A DNA stretch of 64,000 bases, from contig OX422183.1 of the NCBI GenBank assembly GCA_949130485.1, forward strand, positions 14,234,543 to 14,298,542, written 5' to 3'. Made by a program: the position numbers and the translations under genes. Below are positions 32,250 through 45,349 of this stretch, in pieces. Every line of letters begins with the position of its first letter. Within the stretch, counting starts at the first letter, position 1. The notes under the pieces were generated by a model. That model ran no database searches. It worked only from the letters and a program-made list of their open reading frames with translations, and had not been told where the DNA came from. The stretch comes from Agelas oroides (taxonomy: Eukaryota; Porifera; Demospongiae; Agelasida; Agelasidae).

Positions 32250-35200
32250 AGAAGGGTGTCAGGGTCTAGCTGTTTCCGTCTACTGCCATCCAAAGGTGGG
32301 TAAATTATGTATCCACACTTACATCTTTCTTTTTTTCAAGCCTCTTAGACAACAGAAAGCTGGGGGGAGAGGGGTGAGGTGGGCAGAACTACACCTGGTT
32401 ATTGATTCTGTGATGTAAAAGAATTGCATCGGGATATTACCCTGTGATGTAACAGAACTGTATCTGGATACTCCCCTGTGACGTAAAAAAAAAAAAACTG
32501 TACAGAACTGTATCTGGATACTGTCTGGACTAGCTAAATGCAGGTTTGCCCAACGTACCACAAGAACTGTGGCATAGACACCAGAGGGGGTAGTACTGTG
32601 GAGTACTGTGGAGCTGGGATTTAGTGGAGATGCTACAAGTCAGGTGGTTCAACCACGATTGAGTAGCCGTATGATCCTGTGTTTCAAGTGCACTCAAGAT
32701 TTACAAAGGTATGAGAAGTGCATAAAGTCACTGCACATCTACTGGGAATCACTCTACTCTGAGTCCTGGGGACAAGGCTTCAAGTTTATATATTTTTCCA
32801 GGATATTGTAATCAAGGGACTTGTCACTCTCATAAGCCATGGGTAAGTGTGGTACTTACATTTGTGACTGGCTTTGTGAAGTATCCGTGTACTGTCGAAA
32901 TATAGGTGTGGTAAAGGAGTACATGCTTATTAACTACACTTCTACAGTAGCTTTGCTGACTAAGACCATCATCCTTAGCCTTGTACACTCAAGCCATCAT
33001 TAAAAATGATTCGCCTATCAAAAGCCTGGGTACAAAGCTAGGTAAACCCTTGGATGGCATCACCATCACTTGAGTTGGGGTGTCAGGTGGGGGAGCGCCA
33101 ACATTGCTACGCACATCGTAGCTCCCATTTGTTGAAGCAAGGCTTGCATAATTATGTAGCCTGCAGCTGTGTCTTCTAATGCGTGGGGATCGTTGAGGGA
33201 GAGGGGGGAGGGGGGGGGGGGGGGAAGTGATGGCCACTTGTTCTGGATTATGCTACTTGTGGGGGTAGGGCTAAATCCCCCGGGACCGAAGTATGTATCT
33301 CAGGGTGCGGGTTTGAGTTTCAGATGAAGACGTCATCTCTGCGGTGCTGTGCGGTACATTGATGAGGACAGTAGGAGGGGTTTGGTAAAACTTCAATCAG
33401 TTGCCCAACGTTTCGCTCATCGGTGGTGAGCTTTTTCAAGGGTGTGAGAACATAATTGCTAACTGAGAAGGCTAGCCCTGCTCGCTTAGCTATATGCACC
33501 AAATGACATGCACTAGTGTGTAAGGAGAAAAGATGTTCTAACGCTTACGTAGTAGCCCTTATCCTTGTCTCAATGACTGAACAACAAGCTCCTAGACCCT
33601 TGTACCTCAGTTTACTGTGCATCTACCGCACTTTTGCAGTATTGTATTGTTGTTTGCCTGTAAAATCCTGAAAGACAAAATGTTGCAACCAATTCTTTGA
33701 ATTTGTGAGAAAGGCAGCCTATGGCTACCAATAGTACAAGCGGATTGTTTATCTAAATAGATTGCATTATTAATAGAAGGGCAAGTGAGAAACACTGTGT
33801 AGAAACTGAAGTAGAAAAATGGAAGCACACAAGTGAGAAGAAAGCCATCAATAAGAGTATAGTGCCTTACTGACTCACAATTGTTTATGTTGAGGCCTTG
33901 TATACCCAATGGGTGACTGTCTCCTATGAGCCACGTTAAAAACTGGATCTTGGGATATTGAACTCCTGGGAGCATCATTAACATGAGTGATGCATGATGC
34001 CACCATAGTTAATATAGAACACGTACATCTAGGTATATGTGTTGTATTATATATAGAAGTTTCTTCAACACAGTAATCTCCTCTTACTACCAATAACATC
34101 TTGATCATAGAGCCAAACAGCATTCCTGCACAGTGAAAATAGTGGTAAATCGGAAGTTTATTTGTAGTAGCTGGTGATGAATACCTTCTCCTGTGTAGGC
34201 TTTGCTGTCCTAACAACTGCTTTTTTCTTTCTTTCTTCATTGAGTAAAGAGTGTTGCCTAGTACAGTGAAGTGTATGTTTTTGATCCAAGAATATATAGA
34301 TTCTTGTCTTATGCATCCTGTTCTTAATATGAAATACATTACCAACTTTTTCCTTTTGTAAAGTGCGCATAGTGTGGTGTTAGTTTTATGCATCTATCAC
34401 TGGTATGCCATACCTAGCTACAATACCTGGGGCTTGATGGGGGATAGGAGAGGAACTGACACATCCTAATGGAACAAGCCCCCATACCTGGGGCACAAAC
34501 CTGTGTACCATCCCCCTACATATCCCTTACAAATACCTCATATCTCCCTGTCATGCACATGCAGTGTGTTACAGGGAGATAATATTATGAGTATTGGTGG
34601 AATTCTAAAAGAACATTCCAAAGACATTTAACACAATTACATACACATTCTCTTCCGTTGCAACGAAAGAGAACGTTGAGTGGATTGGGACAATCCCGAC
34701 TAAGTATACCAACACATTGGGGAAGATTCTGACAGCAAATCCCTCTACTTTCTCCAACATCTGCCCAGGTGGGGCATGCCATTGATAGGCGCAATACTGA
34801 CGCAAACAGTTGTTTCTGGAAGGGCTGGGGGGGAGGAGATTCGGCGCAGTCTCCATTGGGAGAGTTGGGAGGAAGAGATTCGGAACAGTCTTCACTGGCA
34901 CAGACACTGGGAGACTTGGGGGAGGGGATTCGGCGCAGTCTCCACATGAGGGCTGGCGTCTCTTTCCAGATACTGACATTGTGACTTTGCTGTGTTCGAT
35001 TAAGGCTCTAAATACGCGAAAGTGCAGCACGGCGCAAGCACGGATGCGCATTGGCGGTGAAGTACGTACAAGCGAGTGAAGTCCCGCATTATTACGGCTG
35101 TTCCGTTATTCCGTATTTCACGTTTAGCAACTCCGTCTGTGTTAATGAAGCTTGATGGAATTCAAGGGGGATGATGGGTGGTAATTGTGTACGTAAATTC

Positions 35201-37980
35201 TCTTAATTCCTATAATACTCAACACGCAGTTCAATGAGCCCTGAAACTGGTGTAACTACCCATAGGTTGTTTTGACCGATTGTAATTGTAGTAGCTATAT
35301 AGTTGCGGTGGAAGGGTTGAGAGATGGGACACTGACGGAAAAATCGAAGGTAAATTTTCAAGTACCTATGTAAAGCCATAGATAGTAGAGTGACTATCTA
35401 TGGTAAAACTATGTCCCTGGTGCTGGCCAAGCTCTTCATGAAAGAGCACATACGGTTTGAGAAAGTGCAGTATGGCTTGCAGCACAGATTAGCTAGCTAC
35501 CTAGAATATGGTAAAAGCTATGATGAAATTCAGTTGTACGATCTTCAGTCTGCATGCAGTCTTGCATAAATATACATGTAGCTAACAATGATATAGCATA
35601 TGCTGCGAATGTTTATACTGGAAGCATTATGTTACCATGTTGTTATTCACGTTGAACCATTCTTACCACGTCATCGTTGATGTTGGACCATTGTGCCAAC
35701 CTTAGCATAGCCCATGTAGTGACCTCCGTGGATTATGGCCTTGTGTGTAATATTATACTTAAAGTATTTCTGTGAATGCAGAGAATAATATTCTGATTGT
35801 AAATTCCATGTAAACTAGCAGCTAAGGGTAAGATTGTACCCTCTTGGCAAGCAGGATTCTGATTGGGGAAAGAGCCTTAGCTTCATGCCCAGGCCCCACC
35901 TTCTCATGACAGTCTGGCAAACCAGGTAAAATTTCTTGGGCTAGGCACAGTTTGGGTAGTGTAACATTCAGAAAAATTTGCAACACACCCACAAAAAGGA
36001 CATTGGGATGTCTGAGAGCAGATACAAAATTTTAATGTTGTAAGGGAAGTGCTACATTATAACGATCTCAACTTTGCTCACCACATGATTTCTCACCAGA
36101 GGGCGCATGAGGTCTGGGAAGGAAACTAAGTTTAGCTGGTGTGGCTCATCACCTTCATGGTTATGAATGTGTAGTTATTTTGTGGTATTGCTCGAAATCT
36201 CAGTGGCTTTTTCAACTAGAGTGCATGTTCTTGTATACAAGCTATTGGTATATAGCTGTATACTGGAAATATTGTCACATTGCATCAGCACAAATGTGGT
36301 TCTATTTTCATTCCTGAGTTTACTAGTAGTCAACAGGTTATTGTGCGCTGAACCTGCTAGCTACCTGGTCAGTGTATTATACCTCAATGGCATAGCTACC
36401 ATGGCTGGCTGTGATGTTACAGAAGGGTGCACATTTTTCTGTGAATAAACACCCCATGGTGCCCCTCATAATATTAGACATCTATTGTAGTCCCTTGATG
36501 GCTGCAGTTTGGATAATTGGAAAATCAGTGAGCACCACGCTGGGTGAGAAGTCAAGGTGCATGCATTTCCTATGCCTTCCCCTTTAGGAAGATAAAGGTC
36601 TCTGGCATGAACTATATAATTATGAGCATTGAAGAACTATATGCGAGTGGAAACTCCGGGCCGTTCTTGAAGGCATGAATGGTAAACATCCGATAGAAAT
36701 TTCTGGGCACGAGTGAAAAGTTTCAACAAAGACAGTCTCTTCTTCAAATTGGCATCTGATCATTTACCAATATAGGCCATCTGTAGTTTAGGTCCATTCA
36801 TTCTCAAAACGCAACCTCAGTGATTGTGGCATACAAGGCAGCTGTTTTTGCTTCATTCAGTAGAAAGAATGATGATCTTGCAAATTGTGTGGTAGTTAGG
36901 CAGCTTTCATACTACTTCATCCTTGTCAGTTCTGCTCACATGCAACCTGATGTACATGTATTCATTCAGGTAGAGTCCCCATAAGTTGGATGTCACAAGT
37001 TACCCTTTGGTACAGAACAGCTTCACAAGCCATTTATGACATGTTTCATGATGGTTGCATGGATAATGCTTTCAGTTACAGGTTATAGCTATACTAGACA
37101 ATTAGATAGACAGCATATTGAGGCTTACTACATACTACAAAATTTCTTTTTCTTCTTTATGCTGCATTTGACACTCCTTCGGAACTCTTTAAAGCTACAA
37201 TCCTTTGACAGTAATATTTGCTACCTCAGGTTCCACATGTGGACAATGGCTTCACATGTGTAATGTACATCAAGAGGAGACCATCAAAATTGCAGAGGTC
37301 AGGAAGAGAATGTGGCAACAGCATTAGCTACATGACATCTTGCAGCTCAGTGAAGCATTCTTCATGCTATTTCACATTTCCACTTAATCGGGAAGAGACA
37401 TACCATATTGCACTTCTGACTGGATGTGTGTGGCTACTTCAAGTTTGCAGCTTTGATTATTCATAAGAAGAGCTCAGAACTGTAGTGGGCTAACTCACCA
37501 AACACTGCATGGGTTTTCTACATGGTATTCGAGTCCTTTAAATATGTTTGCTACGTGCAATATGTATCGGTCAAAGGGCCACTAAGCTTCCTGTGTTATT
37601 CTAGCTATACCTGCTATAGGTCATGTATATGACATTTCAATACCTGACAGTTTTGTGCTATAGGATGTATCTAGGTATGCATGATACCTGACATGTATTG
37701 ATAGTAGCCATTTTGTGGTAGGTAAGATACCTGAAATTTATTTTGGACTGTATAGCTGACATTTTGCGGCATGTAGCTACCTAGTAAGGTACGTGACATT
37801 GATTGTAGCTGGCATTCATGTTATTGTAGCTACCTAGGTAAGATACCTATCATTTTCGTGTATGTTATTATTTTTCCTGTTAGAAATTTCTTGTAGCTAA
37901 TTGAATCCTCTTGTCTTTGGTTAGACAACTGTGATTCCGAGGCCTTCATTAATGTAATGACCTCAAATAGTATTAATTAT
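32250..37980. other. Intergenic, no convincing gene
   Basis: Upstream of gene B. Features seen: a G run (33210-33225); imperfect direct repeats with GATTCGGCGCAGTCTCC (34830-34945), which create Pro-rich minus-strand ORFs; and degenerate TAGGTAAGATACCTGACATT repeats (37590-37860) just before gene B. No conserved exon or RNA gene could be supported. Confidence 0.5.
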
Positions 37981-37991
37981 TTTTGTTCTAG

Positions 37992-38061
37992 ATGCAACTG
38001 TCGGGCCTCTTTTGGATCCTGATCCTATGCTGTATTCATCCTTGTTCTGTAGAACCAGCAG
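37992..38061 (+). CDS. Gene B, start and signal-peptide exon
   Basis: ATG at 37992 directly follows the acceptor TTTTGTTCTAG, so an untranslated exon is expected upstream. It encodes MQLSGLFWILILCCIHP..., a signal peptide, ending in phase 1 before GTAAAG. Gene B is the only receptor here with both ends in the window: signal, Ig, FN3, FN3 (two exons), FN3-like, sushi, transmembrane and tail, eight recognised coding exons over 7.6 kb. A type I membrane protein. Confidence 0.88.
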
Positions 38062-38296
38062 GTAAAGAGAATATCAGTTCTCAAGTATCACAAGCATCAC
38101 AGGTCACTTTGAGCAAGAAACCAGTAACACACACTGCATGCATGGTGTTGCATATAGTCACTGCAGGCACTATGTGTGGAGAAGATTGCAGCCTGAGTGC
38201 AGGGCTGCACTTCATACGCACAAATTTCTACAGAGATGCATCAATGTCTCCTCTACTACTGTGTGTTGTTGTCTCCACCTCTACTTCACTTTCCAG

Positions 38297-38608
38297 GTAT
38301 CAGTGGTGTACTGCTGACACAACAATCACCACAACAGACTCCCTGTCCTGCGGAGGTGGTAGTGTATTTGTGTACTGTGCCTGGGAATCGACTGCGCTGG
38401 AGGATATCAGTAGAGACTGGTGACAGAATTTTGGAATCAACTTCTGCTGAAGTAGATCAGAATGGGTTTCGTTCAGCAGCAGGGGTGTATGATGTAGCAA
38501 ACAACTGCTTCAACTCCACCCTGACATTTAGTGCTCAAAATGGGACATCCTTCACTTGCCTCAATCGTGATCGATCTATGAGTGAATCAGTTACCGTCTC
38601 TGTACAAG
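38297..38608 (+). CDS. Gene B, Ig-like domain exon
   Basis: 312 nt, phase 1 to 1, acceptor CACTTTCCAG, donor GTATGTGG. Ig-like domain with VVYLCTVPG, LRWRI and GTSFTCLN and the same splice sites as C1 exon 23643-23954. Differences cluster in the middle (GNRLRWRI, ILESTSAEV, AAGVYD) rather than evenly, as might be expected of an interface, though this was only compared by eye. Confidence 0.88.
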
Positions 38609-39630
38609 GTATGTGGTACATTTGTGTGGCTACATGCATGTGTGTGAATTAGTCTTACATAGCTACTCCTTTAAGAATCAGAGTGAAACCTGTGAGCATT
38701 CACTTGCATTCAGTTGCAGACTGCTGGTTTACAAACCTGTTTCAATTGGTATTCTTCATTGACACTTTGCCTGTGCTTGGACCACCCAATATCAGGGCCA
38801 GATTGTACTTGGTGGGGGTATTTTGAGGCCCCTATTGGAAATTGATGGCAGGGAAAGGTGAGAGCACATAATTGCTTGAACCTTTCCCTCCCCAGTCATG
38901 CATAAGAGGACAGTTACCACAATGGATATGGGCAACTTGAACATGAAGAACTGAACAAGGCACAAGTATGATGTACTGTAGAGTATCAGGTGCTCATGGT
39001 TAGGGGACATTAGAATGTAATTGAACAAGAGGGTAGGCAGCAGATGTGTACTCCAGGCAGTTAGGCATGTTGTATATATCCACCCACCTACATATGTTCG
39101 TGCTATATATACTAACATGTGTGTCAAGCCCATATATGTTTGCCAGTAGGTTACTAACCTAATGAGCCAATCCTTGGTCACTAGTTACTTGGTCACTAGT
39201 TACTTTGTACTCATGTGCACACAGCTGGGTTAAGTCAGTCTGTTAGTATGTCAATAACATACACTAAACAACCAGACGAACTAGATGGCTTTATATGCGA
39301 CAATCATATTATTATAAGTCCTTGTGCACAATGGCTGAAATGGTTGTAAATTTCCAGTAATTTCTTAGTATAGTCTCTGCATTCTCACCATACCAGAGAG
39401 CAAAATTTCCATCTAGGTACAATTAAGACTGCAAGTGAAACTGTTCACACCCATCCCAGATATACATGTACACATGCAAACTACTTTTCAGTTTCAAGGA
39501 TTTATGTGTTGATTGGGGGAGCACCAACACCAGCTGGCACATCAATGTTCATTATGTGAAAATTTCCACACATACACAAATGTACATACACATGTGAAGT
39601 GTGCATGCAGTTAAAACATACTGGGATATG

Positions 39631-39743
39631 GGGATGGGGTATTTATGGCTTAAATGGATGGGGCATTTATGGCTTAAATGGGTGGGACATTTATGGCTTA
39701 AATGGGTGGAGCATTTATGACTTAAATGGGTGGGGCAGTTATG
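39631..39743. repeat. 24-bp tandem repeat, about 5 copies
   Basis: Units of GGCTTAAATGGGTGGGRCATTTAT in direct order. Because 24 is divisible by 3, it gives a repeated peptide (IYGLNGW), but it lies inside an intron with no flanking splice signals. Confidence 0.9.
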
Positions 39744-39808
39744 GCAAAGTGAGTTATAGTTTTTCGGGAGATATGCTCAAAAACACTGCTCAAAAACACT
39801 GGTCTTCA

Positions 39809-39904
39809 GGGGAGTACCCTTTCCGGTCATTGCATGACCACGGGTTTCGGTCCCTTTGAACTCCCGACCCGTGGCCTACTACAGAAAGGGCGGGACCACT
39901 CCCC
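39809..39904. other. Large imperfect hairpin
   Basis: The outer stem pairs GGGGAGT and CCCTTTC with GAAAGGG and ACTCCCC; the inner stem pairs ACCACGGGT with ACCCGTGG. GC-rich in an AT-rich intron. It could be a short palindromic element or a structured RNA. Not a tRNA: no acceptor or anticodon arm fits. Confidence 0.55.
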
Positions 39905-40864
39905 ACCTAAGGCTTGCTTTGAGTGAGGAGCCCAGCTCTCGGTTGGCATTCACAGAGCTATGAATATTCCAATTACTAAGCAAATTGGGGGTGGGGCTCA
40001 ATGGGTGGAGTTAACTTAACATCAACTAGGGGGATGGGTGAACTAACGTGATGTCTCTCTGCAGAATGCACACAGGATAAGTGGTCTACTAGGCAAGCCT
40101 GATTGAGCCCACATGGATATTGAATCACCTTGATTGAGGCTGTGTGTATGTTGATATAACTGTTTGCAACAGATTTCTGTAAATATTTCAATCCTCAATA
40201 TGCATTTATAAATATGCAGAATAAACTGGATGCATAATTATACAACACGTGCACAATCAAATGACAGCACAGGAGTGGCAATTGAAGTGTTGCACCTACT
40301 GTGTATGGACTAAGGGAGCACAGCACTGTCAGGCAAGACTGCATAGTAACATCATTGAACAAGTGCTTTAGTTGAACCTAGCTTTATATGACAAGTGCCT
40401 AGCTACTGTGTGTGAGCTAAGCAGTTCATGTTTATTATCTACCAAGATGACTTCTGAAGTTTAAACATACTAGTCATAGCAACAACGAGGCTACTAAGAC
40501 TGACTTGAAGGCCTGTGTGTACTTGATGACTCATGGCAAATCATATGTGCCTTTATATAGGCCAAGCTGGCTTTTCATGTTCAACTGCAGTAGCTTCAGA
40601 TATATACTCAAGCCCTGGCATACTGAAATCCTGGCTATACACAATACCTCTGGCAGGCATGCCTTCATCCAGGAAGAATTCCAGCACCGTTTTTCTTTTG
40701 AATTGCTATGAAAATCCCCTACATCCGACATACCTCAATAAGCAGCTGTAGACAATTGTGATGACCCTCTGGAGTGATAAAGAGCGTTTGTTTTTAAGCA
40801 GCACACTTAGTTTGTTACATTGCTGATACATAGGCAAATATTTCCTTTCCCACTATGTTCCCAG

Positions 40865-41176
40865 GCCCCCCAGCTGCCCCAAGGACACCATCTGTGACAT
40901 TCCTCATTCCAGGACAGCAGTTCACCATCACATGGAATGAGCCACCACTGAACATGGGTGGAACAGTTGATACCTACTTTGTCAACATCTCTGGCCCAAA
41001 TGACCTGTGTGGGAATGTCAGTACACTTCAGAGATTTGATAGTAGTACACACAGCTACTTTTGTTCAGGATGGATGATGCCCACTGGGCAGAAGTACATC
41101 TTCACAGTGGCAGCAGCCAACTGTGATGGGAGCCTGAGAGGACCTGAGAGTGAACCTGCCACTGTGTGTCTACACG
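40865..41176 (+). CDS. Gene B, first FN3 domain exon
   Basis: 312 nt, phase 1 to 1, acceptor TATGTTCCCAG. A classical FN3 domain: PPAAPRTPSV start, core tryptophan in FTITWNEPP, YFVNISGP, and YIFTVAAANCDG with the conserved tyrosine. The homologue in C2 (62713-63015) shares PPAAPRT, ITW-EPP and YFVNISGP. Extracellular. Confidence 0.9.
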
Positions 41177-41834
41177 GTATATTGGGACAAGGGCTTGCTT
41201 GTGTGGTAATCTAAACTATTGTTCATGGAACCACTTGTGAATATGTGTGCCCCACATAGGTGATGGAAGCATGGGAGCATCAAGCTTTCTAGATGCATTC
41301 CAAGATCAATTTGCAGACAGTGTACACATTGGGGGTTATATAACCTATAACAGTTGATGTAATACCTATAGTACTATAGTGGTCTTTTGGGTATAGCTAT
41401 TGGTATATTTTTGCTAAAATCAGCACCGCAGAGGGGTAGGTGGATGACAGCCATTTTACTTGGCTGTGTAAAGACCTTGGTTGGCACTGGGTGAGCCATT
41501 TCTGTCTTCCGTTGCACAAACAAGTTAGCTGCGAAGTTCTTCTCTCCTTGTCGCATTTCTGTGTATAATTATAGACAGTTTTCAGGCTGGACAGGCAATC
41601 ACTGGCCAAAAACCCTGACTATTGCACGCTTGTTAATGAGTGGGTGTGGTTAGAGTTACGAATCTGAAGGCTGCAAATGGTCTTGTGATACAGCTGACAT
41701 AAAGAAAACTAAGGTACATTGAGGTGATTTATAGGCTTAAAGTGGCCTTTAGAAAAAAATAACATAAATAAAAAAGTTTAAAAAAATTCAGAATCAAGAT
41801 CCCAGTGGTTTCTTTATACTGCATTCTTCTACAG

Positions 41835-41953
41835 CTCCTAATCCTCCCACACTGACTGCTACACCTCTGTATGACTCATCTGGAGGTCTTCTAGAGATTG
41901 AGAGCCAAGCAACAGAGGGGGTGGGTTGTGATGTTCAGCATGAGTGTCTCTCT
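41835..41953 (+). CDS. Gene B, second FN3 domain, first half
   Basis: Acceptor TTCTTCTACAG, phase 1. It encodes PNPPTLTATPLYDSSGGLLE, an FN3 A/B-strand start. The donor must be phase 0 to join 42988; candidates are GTGGGT at 41921 and GTATAC at 41954, so the right end is uncertain. C2 splits the same domain at the same place. Confidence 0.5.
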
Positions 41954-42158
41954 GTATACAGCGATACATTATTGGCTTGAGATTTTGCATTTAGTCTTCA
42001 AACAAATAATTATTCAGCATCTATGACATACATACAAGTGCTCTAATTTTCTACTAAATACCATAGGCAACAACTGGGTGGGTGTAGCAGACGCTGTGGT
42101 GCATATGATTTTGGTAATGAGCAGCTACAGCAGAAAGCAGTGATGAGTGCTATCAATC

Positions 42159-42787
42159 ATATTAACCCATTACACCCGATAGCGGCCAAATGCGCCCGCG
42201 ATATTTCTTGACCATTACACCCGATAGCGGCCAAATGCGCCCGCACTTCGCTTCCGCTATTTATCGTGATCGCTGCGCCTTTTTGGACTTAGAGTTAGTT
42301 ATTACATGTAACAGGAAGTCAATCGAAGCATAATTAGCTGCTGTATCCTATAGGGACTTCCCCTGAAAATCGCGTTCGAAGTTTGCCTGCCGATCGTAGT
42401 TGGCCACAGTACAGCTTATATCCACACGCTACATGTTCTATCGTCTAGATAGTATCTAATCGTGTCAACGACAGTTGAAACGTACCTTCGCTGGAAATCT
42501 CTGCCAACTTTTGCCGTGTATTATCGGTCATTTTCAAGTACACAGCGGGTACCTACGTTTCCACCGTTGTAGCTTCTTCGGACTTCACTAGCAGGTCTTC
42601 TGACTACATTCTGAGTAAAGCAGGTTTGTTTTCAACTAAGCTAAGCCTAACTATCATTGCCTGAACTCAGCTATTTTAAAAGATATAACGTGATGAATCA
42701 ACACTACACAAAATCGCCATTTTTTATTAGCTTCTCTCGTAACCACGAGATCGATTTCTGCGCATGCGCGTAGGGCTAAAAGGGTTA
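42159..42787. mobile_element. TTAA-flanked element with TTAACCC...GGGTTAA ends
   Basis: It starts ATTAACCCATTACACCC and ends AAAAGGGTTAAT. TTAA plus CCC/GGG ends are the signature of piggyBac-type elements. The left end contains a direct duplication of a block with GATAGCGGCCAAATGCGCCC (42172-42190 and 42218-42236). No transposase ORF. It sits in the intron that splits the second FN3 domain of gene B. Confidence 0.75.
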
Positions 42788-42987
42788 ATCCCCTATTGCA
42801 GTTGTCCTAGCTTACAGTTGTCTGTGTCAATACTCTTGAATGTTGCAGTGACTATATTGCTCTGTTGTTGTCCCCACTGATACCTGCTAAATTTATAACT
42901 GCACGCCTGCACACCTTTGCTTACACTTGCCCCTGATATTCATGGTTTTGTATTTCATGATACCAGTTGCATCATTGCTTCCCTCAG

Positions 42988-43216
42988 TCCCGAGTGACCA
43001 TAGCAGATGGGGTTGACGGTTCACCAACTGAATACATCTTCTCTTATGGAACTGGATCTTCAATCCCTGTGTCAACAGGCTCAGCTTCACAGTGCACTAG
43101 CAGTTCCTGTCAGCACACATTCAGAGTCACTAGCTCCCAAGTGCAGCAGTATACAGTATCTGTGGCTGCCAGAAATGTTGTGGGAGTAGGAACTGCAAGT
43201 ACAGCTGTAACTGTTG
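42988..43216 (+). CDS. Gene B, second FN3 domain, second half
   Basis: Phase 0 in (acceptor CTTCCCTCAG), phase 1 out (GTATGTG). It encodes DGSPTEYIFSYGTG and, near the end, QQYTVSVAARNVVGVG, the C, F and G strands of FN3. Confidence 0.8.
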
Positions 43217-43530
43217 GTATGTGATGGTAGAACTTCCGAGTACTGCAAGCACCACAAAAAGTAGCAGGCTACTAAATTGTGTTAAAGAGGCTGGCCTGCG
43301 AAGGTTGCACTTATGTAGTAACTAGTCACCAGATATTTTGGCACCTGAACCGCCTTTAGGGATATATAAGTTGTACATATAATGAGGTGTGAGACATTCG
43401 CCAGCTGAGACAGCATCATGCGTGTCATTGAATAACTGATAACATCATGATATCAGTATGAATTATTTAACATCTGTACATTTTTGTTTTCTTGTGTGAC
43501 ATTACAGTGTGTATGCTCCCTGTGCAATAG

Positions 43531-43794
43531 GTTCAACAAACACAGTCTTTAATGTGACTGTTGATATTGGAGCTCGTGAGGTCACATGTCAGTTTCTGAA
43601 TGGCTCTGTTACCTCTGCCACTTGCACTATTCAGTATGGGACCGACCCAACAAATCTACCAAACACTGACTCATCCACTGGTACCAATGTCAACAGTGTG
43701 ACAGTTCCACTCAGTACACCACTCCAGGGTAACACTGTCTACTACTATGTTGTATCCTCCATGGGAGTACGAATGCAGGGCACTTTTTGTTCAG
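43531..43794 (+). CDS. Gene B, FN3-like domain exon
   Basis: Paralogue of gene A exon 1389-1658: NTVFNVTVDIG start, then CTIQYGTDP and YYYVVSSMGVRMQGTF. Acceptor GTGCAATAG, donor GTATGAG, phase 1 to 1. Two residues shorter than in A (TYVNLP versus TNLP). Extracellular. Confidence 0.88.
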
Positions 43795-44376
43795 GTATGA
43801 GTCACTGATTGGTATTAATGGTATTGACAACTTCTACTGTCTAGCATTACTTGATTGAAGCATCCTGCGTGTACTTGAATGAGATTGCTACTATTTTATG
43901 TCTGATCTGGTGACGGAACAACCAATAGGATCTCCTAGTTTTAAATAGTGCTGTATACAATATTCATCATGATGTGAATGTCACATCTGCATGCTATTAA
44001 ATTTTCTTCATTGCTCCTTGCCCACCTGCTCAGAGGACTTGCATGGACCTAGCATATCCCTACATGGGTTGCTTTTGCTATATGAGAAGCAAAATTTTGG
44101 TCCTTGTCCTGTATATGATCATAGCTTACTTATAGCTGAAAATAAGTACTGGCAAAAATTAGCCGGTGCATTTGAAGGTTGCTGAATCAGCAGTGTATCT
44201 TGTAGATTAAGACTACTGCATTTCATGAGTACATCTAAGAACCTATGCATGGTAAGAGTTGCAGTAGAGTACACATTTGTTAGATGTGATGTGTATAAGT
44301 TCAGACTGTAGGGACTGCACATAGACATACAAGAGCAGACATGCAACAACTAATAGTTTGCTATCTTGCATGGCAG

Positions 44377-44607
44377 GTTGCACACTTGCAGACCTTGGTG
44401 TTGCGGGCACAACTCCAGACGAGGTATGTATTGGACTGCTGCAGAACAGTGCTCAATTCACAGGTGGTGTTGTGTGCTACAGTGGTATCGTCCCTGGGTC
44501 CCTTGCTGTCTATGTCTGCAACTCCACTCATCATTTGGAAGGTCCCAGTTTGAGAGAATGTCAGAGTAATGGAAACTGGAGTGGTGCTGTTCCACAGTGT
44601 GTTGCTG
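44377..44607 (+). CDS. Gene B, sushi/CCP domain exon
   Basis: Acceptor TGCATGGCAG, donor GTTAGT, phase 1 to 1. Four cysteines plus NGNWSG, as in gene A; one residue longer (VCIGLLQNS). Binds ligands outside the cell in other families; partner unknown here. Confidence 0.9.
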
Positions 44608-44954
44608 GTTAGTTATGCATGTACTCATAACAGTGGATACAACATGCAATAACCTGCAGGCTAGTTGTGCATGTTACCTCTTGCATGTGTGCACTGTGCA
44701 GGACCATGCACACAGTTTCTTGCATGCTGTAGCCATTGTTATGTGATGGTATGATAGTGATAGAATGCCCAACTAACCGGAGTTCAGTTGGTAAAGTCTG
44801 TGCGGTGTTGATTTTCTTACCCTTACTCTATTTGAAAGTCATCTAGCAATGATAATTATCATTCATAGCTACTGCGTAGTTCTAATTATTTATGATCATT
44901 GATATAGCCAAGAACTGTACTGGTGGCATGTACATGTACTTCTCATGCACTCAA

Positions 44955-45060
44955 GCTAGCCTCGTTCCCAGGCCCTGCCCAGCTTTCCGTCGCTTGCAGT
45001 ACGGAAAAGCCGTACTAATAAGCGACGGAAAGCTGGGCGGGGCCTGGGAACGAGGCTACA
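44955..45060. mobile_element. Hairpin MITE, TAGCCTCGTTCCCAGG family
   Basis: A perfect-looking palindrome: TAGCCTCGTTCCCAGGCC outward ends and inner AGCTTTCCGTCGCTT pairing with its complement; loop at about 45010. It lies in the gene B intron before the last exon. Relatives: 28217-28280, 51571-51890, 56530-56606 and 57686-58281. Confidence 0.88.
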
Positions 45061-45349
45061 CTCAAGCTATTATAACTCAAACTGTCACTATGAGTTGTGA
45101 CTCTCCCTGATGTGTTTTTTCCCAAAAAGAGGACATTGATTGCAGGTCACAAGGAGGTGCAATGTACAGAAGAGTAGGATAATCAGAACGGGAGTAGATG
45201 GGGGTAGAACATGAGGAATAGAATAAGGCCACGTAGAATGCATGGCTATAGAGTGGGTATGTATGGAATGTGCATAGATTGTGTTATGATAATTAATTTT
45301 AAGGGTAAATTGTGAAAACCCTTATTGTTTTCCATAATTATGCCTACAG

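Larger units (their letters stand above)
38609..40864. other. Gene B intron, repeats only
   Basis: A long intron between the Ig and first FN3 exons. It holds a 24-bp tandem repeat and a large hairpin (listed separately). A missed exon cannot be excluded, but I see no phase-1 module with good splice sites. Confidence 0.5.

Noticed and set aside
33875-34393. 172-codon minus ORF
   Set aside because: No motif, no splice context, ordinary intergenic composition.
34585-35051. Pro/Cys-rich minus ORFs of 120-148 codons
   Set aside because: Created by imperfect direct repeats; two overlapping frames look equally good, and no family is recognisable.
39599-39859. Repeat protein with IYGLNGW units
   Set aside because: A 24-bp tandem repeat in an intron; no acceptor or donor, and no paralogue.
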